NCBI GenBank assembly: GCA_965219915.1
Contig: OZ244794.1
Span: 3,488,916-3,552,915 of the forward strand
From: Bin80 sp965219915
GTDB lineage: Bacteria > Bacteroidota > Rhodothermia > Rhodothermales > Bin80
DNA: 64,000 nucleotides
Reading direction: 5' to 3'
A program made the translations under genes and the position numbers. The notes beneath the pieces were generated by a model. The model worked only from the letters and a program-made list of their open reading frames with translations. It ran no database searches and had not been told where the DNA came from. Positions 16,311 through 25,184 of the stretch are shown one piece after another (position 1 is the stretch's first letter; every line of letters starts with the position of its first letter).

Positions 16311-19142
16311 CTAACGGGAAAGGTAGAGGTTACGCATTTCGTACGGACGCTCGAAGTGGCTGTCCGTGAGCGCATCCACAAATACAATGGTCTCGCCCGT
16401 GGATTTCATTTCTGGACCAAGCTCCTTGCGTACTTCCGGGAATTTGGACCACGAGAAAACGGGTTCTTTGATTGCATATCCTTTCAAACTGGAATCCAAT
16501 GCGCCCTCGGCCCTGAAATCTTTGAGTTTGGCTCCCAGAATAACTTTGCTGGCAATTCGGGACACCGGTATCCCCGTTGCCTTCGCGACGAACGGAACCG
16601 TTCGCGACGCACGGGGATTGGCTTCAATCACGTAAACCTTATCTCCCTGCACAACCATTTGTACATTCATTAGTCCCAGCACCTCCAACCGATTGGCGAT
16701 AGCTATGGCGTATTTCTTAATGTCTTCAATGACTGATTCGCTCAGGGAATACGGTGGTAGAACCGCTGTGGAATCACCGGAGTGCACACCCGCAGGTTCA
16801 ATATGCTGCATGATCCCGGTAATCCATACATCGCCATCAGCATCGCGTACAGCATCTACATCAATCTCGATACCATTGTTTAAGAATAGATCAAGAAGAA
16901 TCTCGTTGTCAGGCAGCAGCGTGTAGATATCGGTTACGTAACGCTCAACCTCTTCTTTATTGATGGCAATTCTCATCCCCTGCCCCCCCAGAACATAACT
17001 GGGGCGCACAAGAATTGGATATCCGATCGATTCGGCTACGCGCACCGCCTCGTATACCGTCTGAGCCATGCCGTACGGTGGAAAGGGGATGTCAAGCTCT
17101 TTGAGAATCTCGGAAAACTTTCCTCGGTTCTCGGCCAGATCCATAAGCTCATAAGATGTACCAAATATTTTTATTCCCCGCTCAGAGAGCTTACCTGCCA
17201 GCTTTAGTGCAGTCTGCCCACCGAGTTGAACAATGACGCCCTTGGGATTCTCGTGTTCAATGATATCCAGCACACGCTCCCAGAATACAGGTTCAAAGTA
17301 AAGCTTATCCGCGATATCAAAATCCGTCGAGACGGTTTCTGGGTTACAGTTAATCATGATGGCCTCGTAACCCATTTCCTGGACCGCCTGCACTCCGTGG
17401 ACGCAAGAATAATCGAACTCAATCCCTTGGCCAATTCGGTTGGGTCCGCTGCCAAGAATGATGACCTTCTCCCGGTTGGAGACCGGGCTCTCTGATGCAC
17501 TTTCGTAGGAGGAGTAGAAGTATGGCGTGGCCGCCGGAAACTCTCCGGCACATGTATCAACCAAGAGGAATTGGGGACTCACGTTTTGGGACAGACGGTA
17601 CTGACGCACCTCTTCTTCGCTCACTTCGTCCGCTACGAGCCACGCAATCTGGACATCCGAATAGCCGTGCTGTTTGAGGTCCAGCATTTGCTCTGGCGTG
17701 ACATCTTGTAGACGTAATCTTTGGAGTGCTTTTTCCAGGTCAACAAGCATCCTTATCCGCTGTAAGAACCAAGGATCAACGCGCGTAATGTCATACACTT
17801 CATCCATAGAAGCACCATGCATAAATGCGTTCCTGATCTGGAGAGTCCGATCCCAGTATGACTTGCGCAGACGCTCGCGCACATCAGGGCGAGTAGGATT
17901 GTCTCGGTCTGCCCCTAGCCCTGCGTAACCGATCTCCAAGCTCTGCCATGCTTTCTGCAGACTTTCTGTGAAAGTTCTCCCAATGGACATTACTTCCCCA
18001 ACCGCTTTCATCTGCGTAGTCAGCTCCTCATCTACACCTTCAAATTTTTCGAAATTCCAACGGGGAATCTTGGTTACCACATAATCGATTGCCGGCTCAA
18101 AACAGGCGCTCGTAGTTTCGGTAACGTCGTTTTTTAGCTCATCCAGAGTATATCCAACAGCGAGTCTGGCAGCAACTTTCGCAATTGGATATCCGGTAGC
18201 TTTTGACGCCAGAGCGGATGAACGGGAGACCCGTGGGTTAATTTCGATGGCAATCATGCGTCCGTCCACCGGGTTAATCCCAAACTGCACGTTACAGCCG
18301 CCAGCGAAGGTTCCAATAGACCTCATCATGCGAATAGCTGTGTCCCGCATATGTTGGAACTGCTTATCCGTAAGCGTCTGGGAGGGGGCTACTGTCACCG
18401 AATCTCCCGTATGGACGCCCATGGGATCCACGTTTTCAATTGTACAGATTATGATCACGTTTTCATTACTGTCACGCAGCAATTCCAACTCAAATTCCTT
18501 CCATCCATACACACATTCTTCCACGAGGACCTCATGGACCGGGGAGAGTTCAAGTCCCCGCATAACTTTTCTCTGCAACTCCCTGGGGCTCCATATAATT
18601 CCACCGCCTGCGCCGCCCAATGTAAATGATGGCCGAATAACCACCGGTAAACCACCAAGGGATTGTATGACCTCCTTCGCTTCCAATAGACTCCTCGCCA
18701 CCTGGCTTCGCGCTTGATCCACACCAATCTGTTCCATCAGATCGCGAAACTGCTGTCGATCCTCTGTAATATGGATTGCATCTATGTCTACGCCAATCAC
18801 TTTCACACCCTGCGCCTCCCAGAATCCCTGTCGTTGTAACTCATCAGCCAAGTTCAGACCCGTCTGTCCTCCCATGGTTGGCAGCACGGCATCGGGACGC
18901 TCCTTTTCCACGATCCTGCGGATGGATGGCGCCGTCAACTCCTCCAAGTAAATTCTATCCGCCGTAATGGGGTCGGTCATGATCGTAGCGGGGTTAGAAT
19001 TGACGAGCACGACCTCGTACCCTTCGTTGCGGAGTGCCCTACAGGCTTGCGTACCTGAGTAGTCAAACTCACACGCTTGGCCAATAATTATGGGGCCCGA
19101 CCCGATCAGCAAAATCTTGTGAATATCCGTGCGCCGTGGCAT
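16311..19142 (-). CDS. carB: Carbamoyl-phosphate synthase large subunit, short form
   Basis: Makes carbamoyl phosphate from bicarbonate, ammonia (from CarA) and two ATP, feeding pyrimidine and arginine synthesis. The two ATP-grasp halves are present: the first opens with KILLIGSGPIIIGQACEFDYSG, the second near residue 560 with KVIILGSGPNRIGQGIEFDYS (the first 20 residues of each are the family signature). At 943 residues it is about 130 residues shorter than E. coli CarB: after the GPEMKSTGET motif near the end it stops within about 30 residues, so the C-terminal MGS-like allosteric domain is absent. The ATG at 19142 overlaps the carA stop (TGATG). Confidence 0.95.
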   Translation of the reverse strand: MPRRTDIHKILLIGSGPIIIGQACEFDYSGTQACRALRNEGYEVVLVNSNPATIMTDPITADRIYLEELTAPSIRRIVEKERPDAVLPTMGGQTGLNLADELQRQGFWEAQGVKVIGVDIDAIHITEDRQQFRDLMEQIGVDQARSQVARSLLEAKEVIQSLGGLPVVIRPSFTLGGAGGGIIWSPRELQRKVMRGLELSPVHEVLVEECVYGWKEFELELLRDSNENVIIICTIENVDPMGVHTGDSVTVAPSQTLTDKQFQHMRDTAIRMMRSIGTFAGGCNVQFGINPVDGRMIAIEINPRVSRSSALASKATGYPIAKVAARLAVGYTLDELKNDVTETTSACFEPAIDYVVTKIPRWNFEKFEGVDEELTTQMKAVGEVMSIGRTFTESLQKAWQSLEIGYAGLGADRDNPTRPDVRERLRKSYWDRTLQIRNAFMHGASMDEVYDITRVDPWFLQRIRMLVDLEKALQRLRLQDVTPEQMLDLKQHGYSDVQIAWLVADEVSEEEVRQYRLSQNVSPQFLLVDTCAGEFPAATPYFYSSYESASESPVSNREKVIILGSGPNRIGQGIEFDYSCVHGVQAVQEMGYEAIMINCNPETVSTDFDIADKLYFEPVFWERVLDIIEHENPKGVIVQLGGQTALKLAGKLSERGIKIFGTSYELMDLAENRGKFSEILKELDIPFPPYGMAQTVYEAVRVAESIGYPILVRPSYVLGGQGMRIAINKEEVERYVTDIYTLLPDNEILLDLFLNNGIEIDVDAVRDADGDVWITGIMQHIEPAGVHSGDSTAVLPPYSLSESVIEDIKKYAIAIANRLEVLGLMNVQMVVQGDKVYVIEANPRASRTVPFVAKATGIPVSRIASKVILGAKLKDFRAEGALDSSLKGYAIKEPVFSWSKFPEVRKELGPEMKSTGETIVFVDALTDSHFERPYEMRNLYLSR

Positions 19143-20245
19143 CAATCAGAATCTGATTTTGAACACATCTGCAAGTATTCCTCAAATAAATAGCGACTGT
19201 CATGAGGCCCCGGAGATGCCTCTGGATGATACTGAACACTGAATCCCTGAAAACCTTCGAAACGCAGACCTTCTATTGTCTGGTCATTCAGGTTTACATG
19301 AGAGATGTTCGCCAACTCACTGGAAACGGACCCCGGATCTACCGAGAACCCATGGTTCTGCGTGGTAACCTCCACTCTTCCCGTCTTCATATTCTTTACA
19401 GGTTGGTTAGCACCTCTGTGGCCTACATACATCTTGAACACCCCCAATCCCTGTGCTAGAGCCATAAGCTGGTGCCCTAGGCAAATTCCAAAGAGCGGTA
19501 TGCCGGTGCTCATTGCTTCCCGAACACAGCCGATCGCTTCCGGCATAACTCTTGGATCCCCGGGGCCATTCGAAAAGAACAAACCATCGGGTGACCAGGC
19601 CAGTGCGTCCTTGAGCGACGTTTGTCCGGGAAAAACTTTTACACTACATCCCAAGCCTGCAAACGTACGCAGAATGTTAGTCTTGACCCCAAAATCATAC
19701 ACCGCTATGCGTGGACCAACTGTATCCGAAAAGGTGTATGGTTCGCTGCAGGTTACCCGGGAAGCCAGCTCCAGTCCATCCATACTAGGCCATGCCCGTG
19801 CTTTTTCTACTAGTGAAGAACCATCCAGGTCTGTGGACGAAATCACTGCGTTCATGACACCACTTTTCCGAATATGCAGAACCAGTTTGCGGGTATCTAC
19901 ACCTGTGATGCCAACCAAGCCATGTCTGACCATATAGTTGTGCAAGGACTCTTGCGCCAATAAATTGGAATATTCGCGCGAAAAGGCCCGCACAACCAAT
20001 GCGGAAACCATCGGCTTAGCCGCCTCCGTATCGTCGTCGTGAGCACCATAATTGCCTATGTGGGGATAGGTCATCATCATGATCTGCCCATGATAGGAGG
20101 GATCAGTAAGGATTTCCTGATACCCTGTCATGCTTGTATTAAAGCAGAGTTCGCCACCGCTTTCTCCGCTGGCACCGATGGCTGTGCCCACCACTACAGT
20201 TCCGTCGGCCAGCGCCAACTTGGAGGATTGTGGTTCGAAACCCAT
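19142..20245 (-). CDS. carA: Carbamoyl-phosphate synthase small (glutaminase) subunit
   Basis: Class I glutamine amidotransferase that hydrolyses glutamine and channels ammonia to CarB. I choose the ATG at 20245 (MGFEPQSSKLALADG), giving 367 residues, the family length; the frame extends 43 codons upstream but without conserved sequence. The nucleophile is the Cys in FGICLGHQLMALA. The later catalytic His and Glu are in QYHPEASPGPHDS. The dimerisation domain motif NTSMTGYQEILTDPSYHGQ is present. First gene of carA-carB-yebC-ruvC. Confidence 0.95.
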   Translation of the reverse strand: MGFEPQSSKLALADGTVVVGTAIGASGESGGELCFNTSMTGYQEILTDPSYHGQIMMMTYPHIGNYGAHDDDTEAAKPMVSALVVRAFSREYSNLLAQESLHNYMVRHGLVGITGVDTRKLVLHIRKSGVMNAVISSTDLDGSSLVEKARAWPSMDGLELASRVTCSEPYTFSDTVGPRIAVYDFGVKTNILRTFAGLGCSVKVFPGQTSLKDALAWSPDGLFFSNGPGDPRVMPEAIGCVREAMSTGIPLFGICLGHQLMALAQGLGVFKMYVGHRGANQPVKNMKTGRVEVTTQNHGFSVDPGSVSSELANISHVNLNDQTIEGLRFEGFQGFSVQYHPEASPGPHDSRYLFEEYLQMCSKSDSD

Positions 20246-20785
20246 TTTATCTCGGTTTATGTACCCCTCAAAAGGTTCTATCGGAATTCGGGAAGGCCTA
20301 TTTGCCGTATGCAAAAGAAAATTACGTGAAGATACGCACGATAGTGAAATTCCAAGCACTCCATTGGTCAGCAATGAATAGTGCCACAGGGTTCAATTAG
20401 TAACAGTGATGATAATGGCCCACAAAAACCGGATGGTTTGATCTGCTCAAATGCGATTGTACCCTTCACGGCGAGGTTGGGAATGGCAGGTTCAATTTAG
20501 GAGTGGTTGGAGCGTTTTTTGGTTCATTTCCTAATAACCATGTACATGAGAAACATCAAGAGCGTCGAACTCAGTACGAAAAGAGGATGCTCAGTAGCCG
20601 TGTATAGAAATTGATCCCACGGAGAAAAGCTCAATGAAACATCCTCTATACAGAATGCCGTACTAACAGAGACGATGTAGGTTACCAAGCCATCAAATCT
20701 TGATTTTGGGGGTATAATCCTTGACCAGCACTGACGCTATCGTCTACGGAGTAGATTTGCGAGGTGCACAACAGACTTTCTGGAT
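20246..20785. other. Intergenic region between divergent carA and the TonB-like gene
   Basis: About 540 bases carrying both promoters. On the minus strand, an open frame of about 70 codons from 20736 down to 20524 has hydrophobic segments and ends in a strongly membrane-like stretch, but has no ATG at its head (a TTG start would be needed) and no Shine-Dalgarno. I treat it as a possible relic or small membrane protein, not as a gene. Confidence 0.4.
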
Positions 20786-21448
20786 ATGCGGCGCCACTTT
20801 GATGGTGATTCTTACTCGATGCGCCTGTTTGCCAGTATTATTGCGGCGCAGGTGCTGATACTGCTATGTATAAAGCTCTGGCCCATTGCGTCTGAACCAA
20901 AACCGCTTGACATCATCTACTCCAGCCCAGAAGTCATTCAGATGGAGGAGATTGTCTCTACTAACCAAACGCGGCGTGCTCCGCCGCCCCCTGCCCCCCT
21001 TCCCCCTGTAATCGCTCCCGATGACACCATCCTGGAAGAGGAAATCCTGCTTGATCTGGATCCTCTGACGCTCACGGATCCGTCACTGGATGACATGCCG
21101 ACGGAACCCGAAGGAGCTCCCTCGACCGGCATAGCTGCAACCGAGGCAGCGAGACTAATTCGCCTCGTATCACCTGAATATCCCAGATCTGCAGAGCGAC
21201 GCAAGATTCATGCAGAAATCGTCGTTGCCGTTGTGGTAGATAAACGAGGGCGCGTGCAGTCGCCACAAATTGTTGAGCGCTACCTACTGAACGAAAAGGA
21301 CAATACACGCACGCTCGTTGATGCCCTTGGACATGGACTAGAAGAAGCCGCCGTGAGTGCAGCTATGCGATCCCTGTACCGGCCCGCACGAAAAGATGGG
21401 GCTACTGTCGAGAGCAACGCTAAAATCACTTTCACGTTTGGGGTCTAG
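20786..21448 (+). CDS. TonB-like energy transducer
   Basis: 220-residue periplasm-spanning protein. One transmembrane segment lies at about residues 13-31 (MRLFASIIAAQVLILLCIKL). It is followed by an acidic/proline-rich linker with APPPPAPLPPVIAP (about 65-78). The C-terminal TonB domain (about 125-220) contains SPEYPRSAERRKIHAEIVVA and ends in a KITFTFGV strand. It would link the proton motive force to TonB-dependent receptors such as the pair at 33-39 kb. ExbB/ExbD are not adjacent. Two ATG starts are possible (20786, 20819). Confidence 0.85.
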   Translation: MRRHFDGDSYSMRLFASIIAAQVLILLCIKLWPIASEPKPLDIIYSSPEVIQMEEIVSTNQTRRAPPPPAPLPPVIAPDDTILEEEILLDLDPLTLTDPSLDDMPTEPEGAPSTGIAATEAARLIRLVSPEYPRSAERRKIHAEIVVAVVVDKRGRVQSPQIVERYLLNEKDNTRTLVDALGHGLEEAAVSAAMRSLYRPARKDGATVESNAKITFTFGV

Positions 21449-21638
21449 TACCACCAGGCAGATCTTGCCAGTGAGCATCTTCGATCTCGAAAAACTCGTC
21501 CTCGGGTTCGAGAGATGATTTAGTCCGGGGAGGCTTGGGAGTTGGCCTGTCCGCCTCCACTGCCTTGAACAGCCGCCAGACTGCCCTCAATAGAAAATAC
21601 CCAATCGCCGCAAATAGGATACCAGACAAGAAATTCAT
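21432..21638 (-). CDS. Small membrane protein, 68 aa
   Basis: One N-terminal hydrophobic helix (LSGILFAAIGYFLLRAVWRL), then a proline/lysine stretch and an acidic tail (EDEFFEIEDAHWQDLPGG). This architecture resembles small Bacteroidota membrane proteins such as DUF4834, but the identity is not established. It overlaps the 3' end of the convergent TonB-like gene by 17 nt. Confidence 0.55.
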   Translation of the reverse strand: MNFLSGILFAAIGYFLLRAVWRLFKAVEADRPTPKPPRTKSSLEPEDEFFEIEDAHWQDLPGGTRPQT

Positions 21639-22212
21639 TTAGATGATCAGTGTTAAAGAACACATCTGTGTTTCGTACCTCTCGTTTATTCCATCTGCCT
21701 TAACTCGGCGCAAAACTGCCTCTACCTAGGCCTGAACGCCTGCGCCTGCAACTGTGTTCTGGTAAAAACGGATTTATCGGGCAAATGTGTCTATGGCGAG
21801 GTCTTCGACACCAAAAATTACACTGAACTATTCCAAAATCTGAACTGCCCCATACCGCAACCGTGAACACCGTTCCCGCAAATACACAAAAGGCACATCC
21901 CATTCTGCCAATCGACACCGTGTGTATTATTCAATTCAGTATCGAAGAGCTTTGAACGTTGAGCCCGAAGTCTTCGTCACGAATTGCCAACCAACAAACC
22001 GTTTGACCCAGTAGACCGAACAGCTAGAAAGCCGTGTGACCTGCCAGAAGTGAGTTTTGCCTGAACTTGAGGGTCGTATCCCTGCAACACCGGGGAAATT
22101 CGCAAAAGCTACCTTATGCACGCCCCCAGCAAGTCCAAAAGACGAATTTTAGGAATCGTGGCCACCCAACACAGGCTATGTGCTTACTATCTGGCACCCA
22201 AGTCCATAATTC
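21639..22212. other. Intergenic region, nothing recognised
   Basis: About 570 bases. Short frames on the minus strand (21700-21918 and 21936-22121) are Cys/Arg-rich, lack motifs and look accidental. No RNA gene or repeat was seen. Confidence 0.5.
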
Positions 22213-22902
22213 TCACTTGAATAATTCCGGCTTGCTTGGATTAAAGTACGTGATCCCGTAGTGATCTGTTTCTACAATGATTCGAGATAATTCGTCCAAG
22301 TCCTCCTGACGTTGCTCAAAATCCATCTGCTCAACATTGACGTTTAGCAGCGGACTTTTTGTATATCGAAAAAAATAGTCCATGTACGCCTCGCGCAGGC
22401 GCTTCAACAAGTCTATGTCAATTCCGCGTTCATAGGGAAGATCTCGCTCCCGAATTCGTTCAAGAGAACGTTCAAGACTGGACTGTATGTAGATAATCAA
22501 ATCTGGCTTTGGAATACTCCTCTCCATTTGGCTGTACAACTTGTCGTACAGATACACTTCCTCGCCACTGAGGTACATATGGGCAAAAATCTGATCCTTG
22601 TCAAATGAGTAATCGGTAACCACCCCCGTATGAAATAAATCTAGTGTACGAAGGGTCGACAGCTGCCTATACCGGCTAGTCAGGAATGCAATCTGTGTCT
22701 GAAAGGCCCAACGCGATGGATTGCGATAAAATCGGGACAGAAAAGGATTTTCCTCAAAATCCTCCAGGACAAGTCGCAATTCAAAACGCTTGGCGAGGAG
22801 GCTTGCAAGTTGCGACTTACCAACTCCAATAACACCCTCGATTGCCACGTAGCGAAGGTTGTCTGGTAGGGTGTCCGTATGGCCCTTATAAGCTGATTTC
22901 AT
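22213..22902 (-). CDS. Deoxynucleoside kinase
   Basis: Phosphorylates deoxynucleosides for salvage (dGK/dCK/dAK family). From the ATG at 22902 it has 229 residues. The P-loop is EGVIGVGKSQLA. The lid segment has RIRERDLPYERG, and DRSFxE-like binding residues are seen around YSFDKDQIFAH. The ATG at 22902 is preferred over the longer frame because the latter would start well inside folK; with it the overlap with folK is 17 nt, suggesting translational coupling. FolK-dNK linkage is frequent in Bacteroidota (established knowledge). Confidence 0.88.
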   Translation of the reverse strand: MKSAYKGHTDTLPDNLRYVAIEGVIGVGKSQLASLLAKRFELRLVLEDFEENPFLSRFYRNPSRWAFQTQIAFLTSRYRQLSTLRTLDLFHTGVVTDYSFDKDQIFAHMYLSGEEVYLYDKLYSQMERSIPKPDLIIYIQSSLERSLERIRERDLPYERGIDIDLLKRLREAYMDYFFRYTKSPLLNVNVEQMDFEQRQEDLDELSRIIVETDHYGITYFNPSKPELFK

Positions 22903-23413
22903 TTTCTTTTTTAATAAGCAACCACGTCGTCCTGACCAAATTGGCTGTGTCTCTGCAGCTGGCAAGTACGGCAGAAACCGTTGAATCTATTGGGCTTGGA
23001 ATATAAGTCTCAGGTGCCAGATCATACCAAGGCTGTAGCACAAATCGCCGATCTTGGAGCCTTGGATGCGGCAATACAAGTTGATCTGTGCTGCATGTAA
23101 GTCCCCCAAATGTAAGAATATCAAGGTCAATTGTCCTGGGTGCGTAGGGGACTCGGCGGTGGCGGGCGCCGTCCCGTTCAATTCTCTGGCAGGCCTCTAG
23201 CAAATCCATGCCGCTTAGGTCTGTCCGTACTTCGACGACTGCATTCAGAAAATCAGGCGACAGTTCATTGGGCACGAGCGTATGCGCTGAGCCTTCATAT
23301 ACGGGCGAGCATCGAACGAGAGCAGCTATACGCTGCAACCCGGCAACTGCCTGGCGTAAGTGTGCGAGTCGGTCTCCCAGATTTGATCCCAAGCCGATAT
23401 AAGCAGTCTGCAT
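22886..23413 (-). CDS. folK: 2-amino-4-hydroxy-6-hydroxymethyldihydropteridine diphosphokinase
   Basis: Folate pathway pyrophosphokinase, 175 residues, cytosolic. Motifs: IGLGSNLGDR at the N-terminus, the Arg/Trp loop region YEGSAHTLVPNELSPDFLNAVVEV (first 20 residues cover the pterin site), RHRRVPYAPRTIDLDIL with the two Mg-binding Asp, and LPHPRLQDRRFVLQP. It follows the tRNA-Arg by about 10 nt and precedes the deoxynucleoside kinase. Confidence 0.93.
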   Translation of the reverse strand: MQTAYIGLGSNLGDRLAHLRQAVAGLQRIAALVRCSPVYEGSAHTLVPNELSPDFLNAVVEVRTDLSGMDLLEACQRIERDGARHRRVPYAPRTIDLDILTFGGLTCSTDQLVLPHPRLQDRRFVLQPWYDLAPETYIPSPIDSTVSAVLASCRDTANLVRTTWLLIKKENEISL

Positions 23414-23423
23414 AATTAATTGG

Positions 23424-23496
23424 TACCCCCGCCAGGACTCGAACCCGGATATACGGCTTAGGAGGCCGTCGCTCTATCCTGTTGAGCTACAGGGGC
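23424..23496 (-). tRNA. tRNA-Arg (anticodon CCT)
   Basis: 73-nt cloverleaf. The anticodon stem ACGGC/GCCGT carries loop CTCCTAA, giving CCT. The T-arm is CCGGG TTCGAGT CCTGG. The acceptor GCCCCTG pairs with CGGGGGT using G-U pairs. The 5' end overlaps the last 10 bases of rpe, including its TAG stop, so rpe and the tRNA share sequence. The tRNA must be processed from, or transcribed through, the nuo-rpe transcript unless it has a promoter within rpe. Confidence 0.93.
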
Positions 23497-24146
23497 TGGT
23501 TGCTGCGCAGCTGCGCAATGCGATCAGGTATTGACCCGCCAAAAATGGCGCTGCCAGCGACCACGACATCCGCACCGCACTGGCGTGGTTCGTGTACGTT
23601 GTGCGGCTTGATCCCGCCGTCCACTTCCAGCAATGCCTTACTGGAAGCCCGGCTCAGCATTTCCTTCAATTCCCGTATGCGTCCGTTGGACTCAGGTAGA
23701 TAGTACTGACCAGCAAACCCTGGATATACTGACATGATCATAGCCACATCTATTTCCGTCAGCCAAGGCTCCAGTTGATTAAGCGGTGTGTCTGGATTGA
23801 GTGTGAGTCCTGGCCTACAACCTAGAGAACGGATTTTGTGGAGCGCAGCGCCCACGTCCACGCAGGCTTCAACGTGAACTGTGATGATGTCTGATCCTGC
23901 CTGTGCAAATTCTTCCAGATAGCGCTCCGGCTCAGAGATCATTAGATGCGTATCCAATGTTACTCCAGTCTCTACCTTTAGTGATTGAAGCGCACGAACA
24001 GCTAATGGACCAAAGGTCAGATTCGGCACAAAATGCCCATCCATCACATCTATATGTAACCAGTCCGCTCCGGCCGCCACAGCTTCCGCCGCGTGTTCCT
24101 CCAATCTGGCAAAATCAGCGGATAGAATGGATGCTGCGATCAGCAT
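23487..24146 (-). CDS. rpe: Ribulose-phosphate 3-epimerase
   Basis: Interconverts ribulose 5-phosphate and xylulose 5-phosphate. It is a TIM barrel of 219 residues from the ATG at 24146 (MLIAASILSADFARLEE). The metal His and Asp are in HIDVMDGHFVPNLTFGP, with DTHLMISEPERY, and the final Asp is in LEVDGGIKPHN. The eight-codon longer frame would overlap nuoH; the chosen start lies one base after the nuoH stop, so it is coupled to the complex I genes. The stop lies inside the tRNA-Arg gene. Confidence 0.95.
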   Translation of the reverse strand: MLIAASILSADFARLEEHAAEAVAAGADWLHIDVMDGHFVPNLTFGPLAVRALQSLKVETGVTLDTHLMISEPERYLEEFAQAGSDIITVHVEACVDVGAALHKIRSLGCRPGLTLNPDTPLNQLEPWLTEIDVAMIMSVYPGFAGQYYLPESNGRIRELKEMLSRASSKALLEVDGGIKPHNVHEPRQCGADVVVAGSAIFGGSIPDRIAQLRSNQPL

Positions 24147-24147
24147 A

Positions 24148-25179
24148 CTATACACCAGAAAAGAGAGCAACTATGAGCGCCATCAAAAGCACATTGACAA
24201 GCGCAACCGGCAACAACACTTTCCAGCCAATCTGCATTAGCTGGTTGTACTTAAAGCGAGGTAATGTCCAGCGTACCCACAAGAACAAAAATACGAAGAA
24301 ACCAACCTTAAGAAATAAACTCCCAACCTGTATAAGTCCGAGCCAGACAGAACCCTCTAGCCCAGGAAAAGCGGCAAGCAGCTGTGGTTCAAACGGGATG
24401 AGGTAGCCACCAAAGAAAAAAGTTGCAATCACAAAGGAAGCTACGAACCAGTTAACGTACTCGGCCAGGAAAAACATTCCAAATTTCATACCACTGTACT
24501 CGGTATGGTATCCACCCACCAACTCCTGCTCAGCTTCCGGTAGATCAAATGGAGCCCGGTTCGTCTCCGCAAAAGCCGTTATAATAAAAATGACCGCACC
24601 AACAGGGTTGCGAAAGACATTCCATCCCAAGATTGCTCCGCCTGCAGCCTGATTCTCTACAATCTCCACAACACTCAGGGATCCTGCTGTGACCACCACA
24701 CTTGCCAGAGCCAACCCCATTGACAACTCATAGGAGATCATCTGCGCGCTTGAGCGCAAGCCACCCAAAAGCGAAAACTTGCTGTTGCTACTCCAGCCCG
24801 CAAGCGTAACCCCGTATACTGAAATACTCGTTAGCGCCAGGATGATGAGAGCGCCCACAGCACTGTCCACAATCACAACTCCGCGTGCATACGGAATCAG
24901 TGCCGGTACTGTCATGGCTATAACGACCATGATGACCGGAGCCAAGGCATGCACAAATCTGCTTGCACCTTCGGGAACCGTATCCTCCTTGAACACGAGC
25001 TTGAATACATCCGCAAACGGCTGAAAAAACCCGCCCGGACCAACCCGATTCGGACCTGGCCTGTTTTGAATGAATGCAGACACTTTCCGCTCGGCATACA
25101 CCAGGCAGGATGCTGATATCAGCATAAAATTGATAATTCCGAAGGCCACTAAGGCCAATAAACCGGGCGATAGATTCAT
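24148..25179 (-). CDS. nuoH: NADH-quinone oxidoreductase subunit H
   Basis: Membrane subunit of complex I at the junction with the peripheral arm, forming part of the quinone chamber. It has 343 residues with eight predicted helices. Signatures are ERKVSAFIQNRPGPNRVGP and, in the centre, AETNRAPFDLPEAEQELVGGYH (first 20 residues carry the conserved loop). Start at the ATG at 25179 (a GTG lies one codon earlier). It is the last nuo gene of this cluster; rpe follows at once. Confidence 0.96.
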   Translation of the reverse strand: MNLSPGLLALVAFGIINFMLISASCLVYAERKVSAFIQNRPGPNRVGPGGFFQPFADVFKLVFKEDTVPEGASRFVHALAPVIMVVIAMTVPALIPYARGVVIVDSAVGALIILALTSISVYGVTLAGWSSNSKFSLLGGLRSSAQMISYELSMGLALASVVVTAGSLSVVEIVENQAAGGAILGWNVFRNPVGAVIFIITAFAETNRAPFDLPEAEQELVGGYHTEYSGMKFGMFFLAEYVNWFVASFVIATFFFGGYLIPFEPQLLAAFPGLEGSVWLGLIQVGSLFLKVGFFVFLFLWVRWTLPRFKYNQLMQIGWKVLLPVALVNVLLMALIVALFSGV

Positions 25180-25184
25180 CACCT

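Noticed and set aside
20524..20736. Small membrane protein on the minus strand
   Set aside because: About 70 open codons with hydrophobic segments, but no ATG and no ribosome site; noted in the gap description only.
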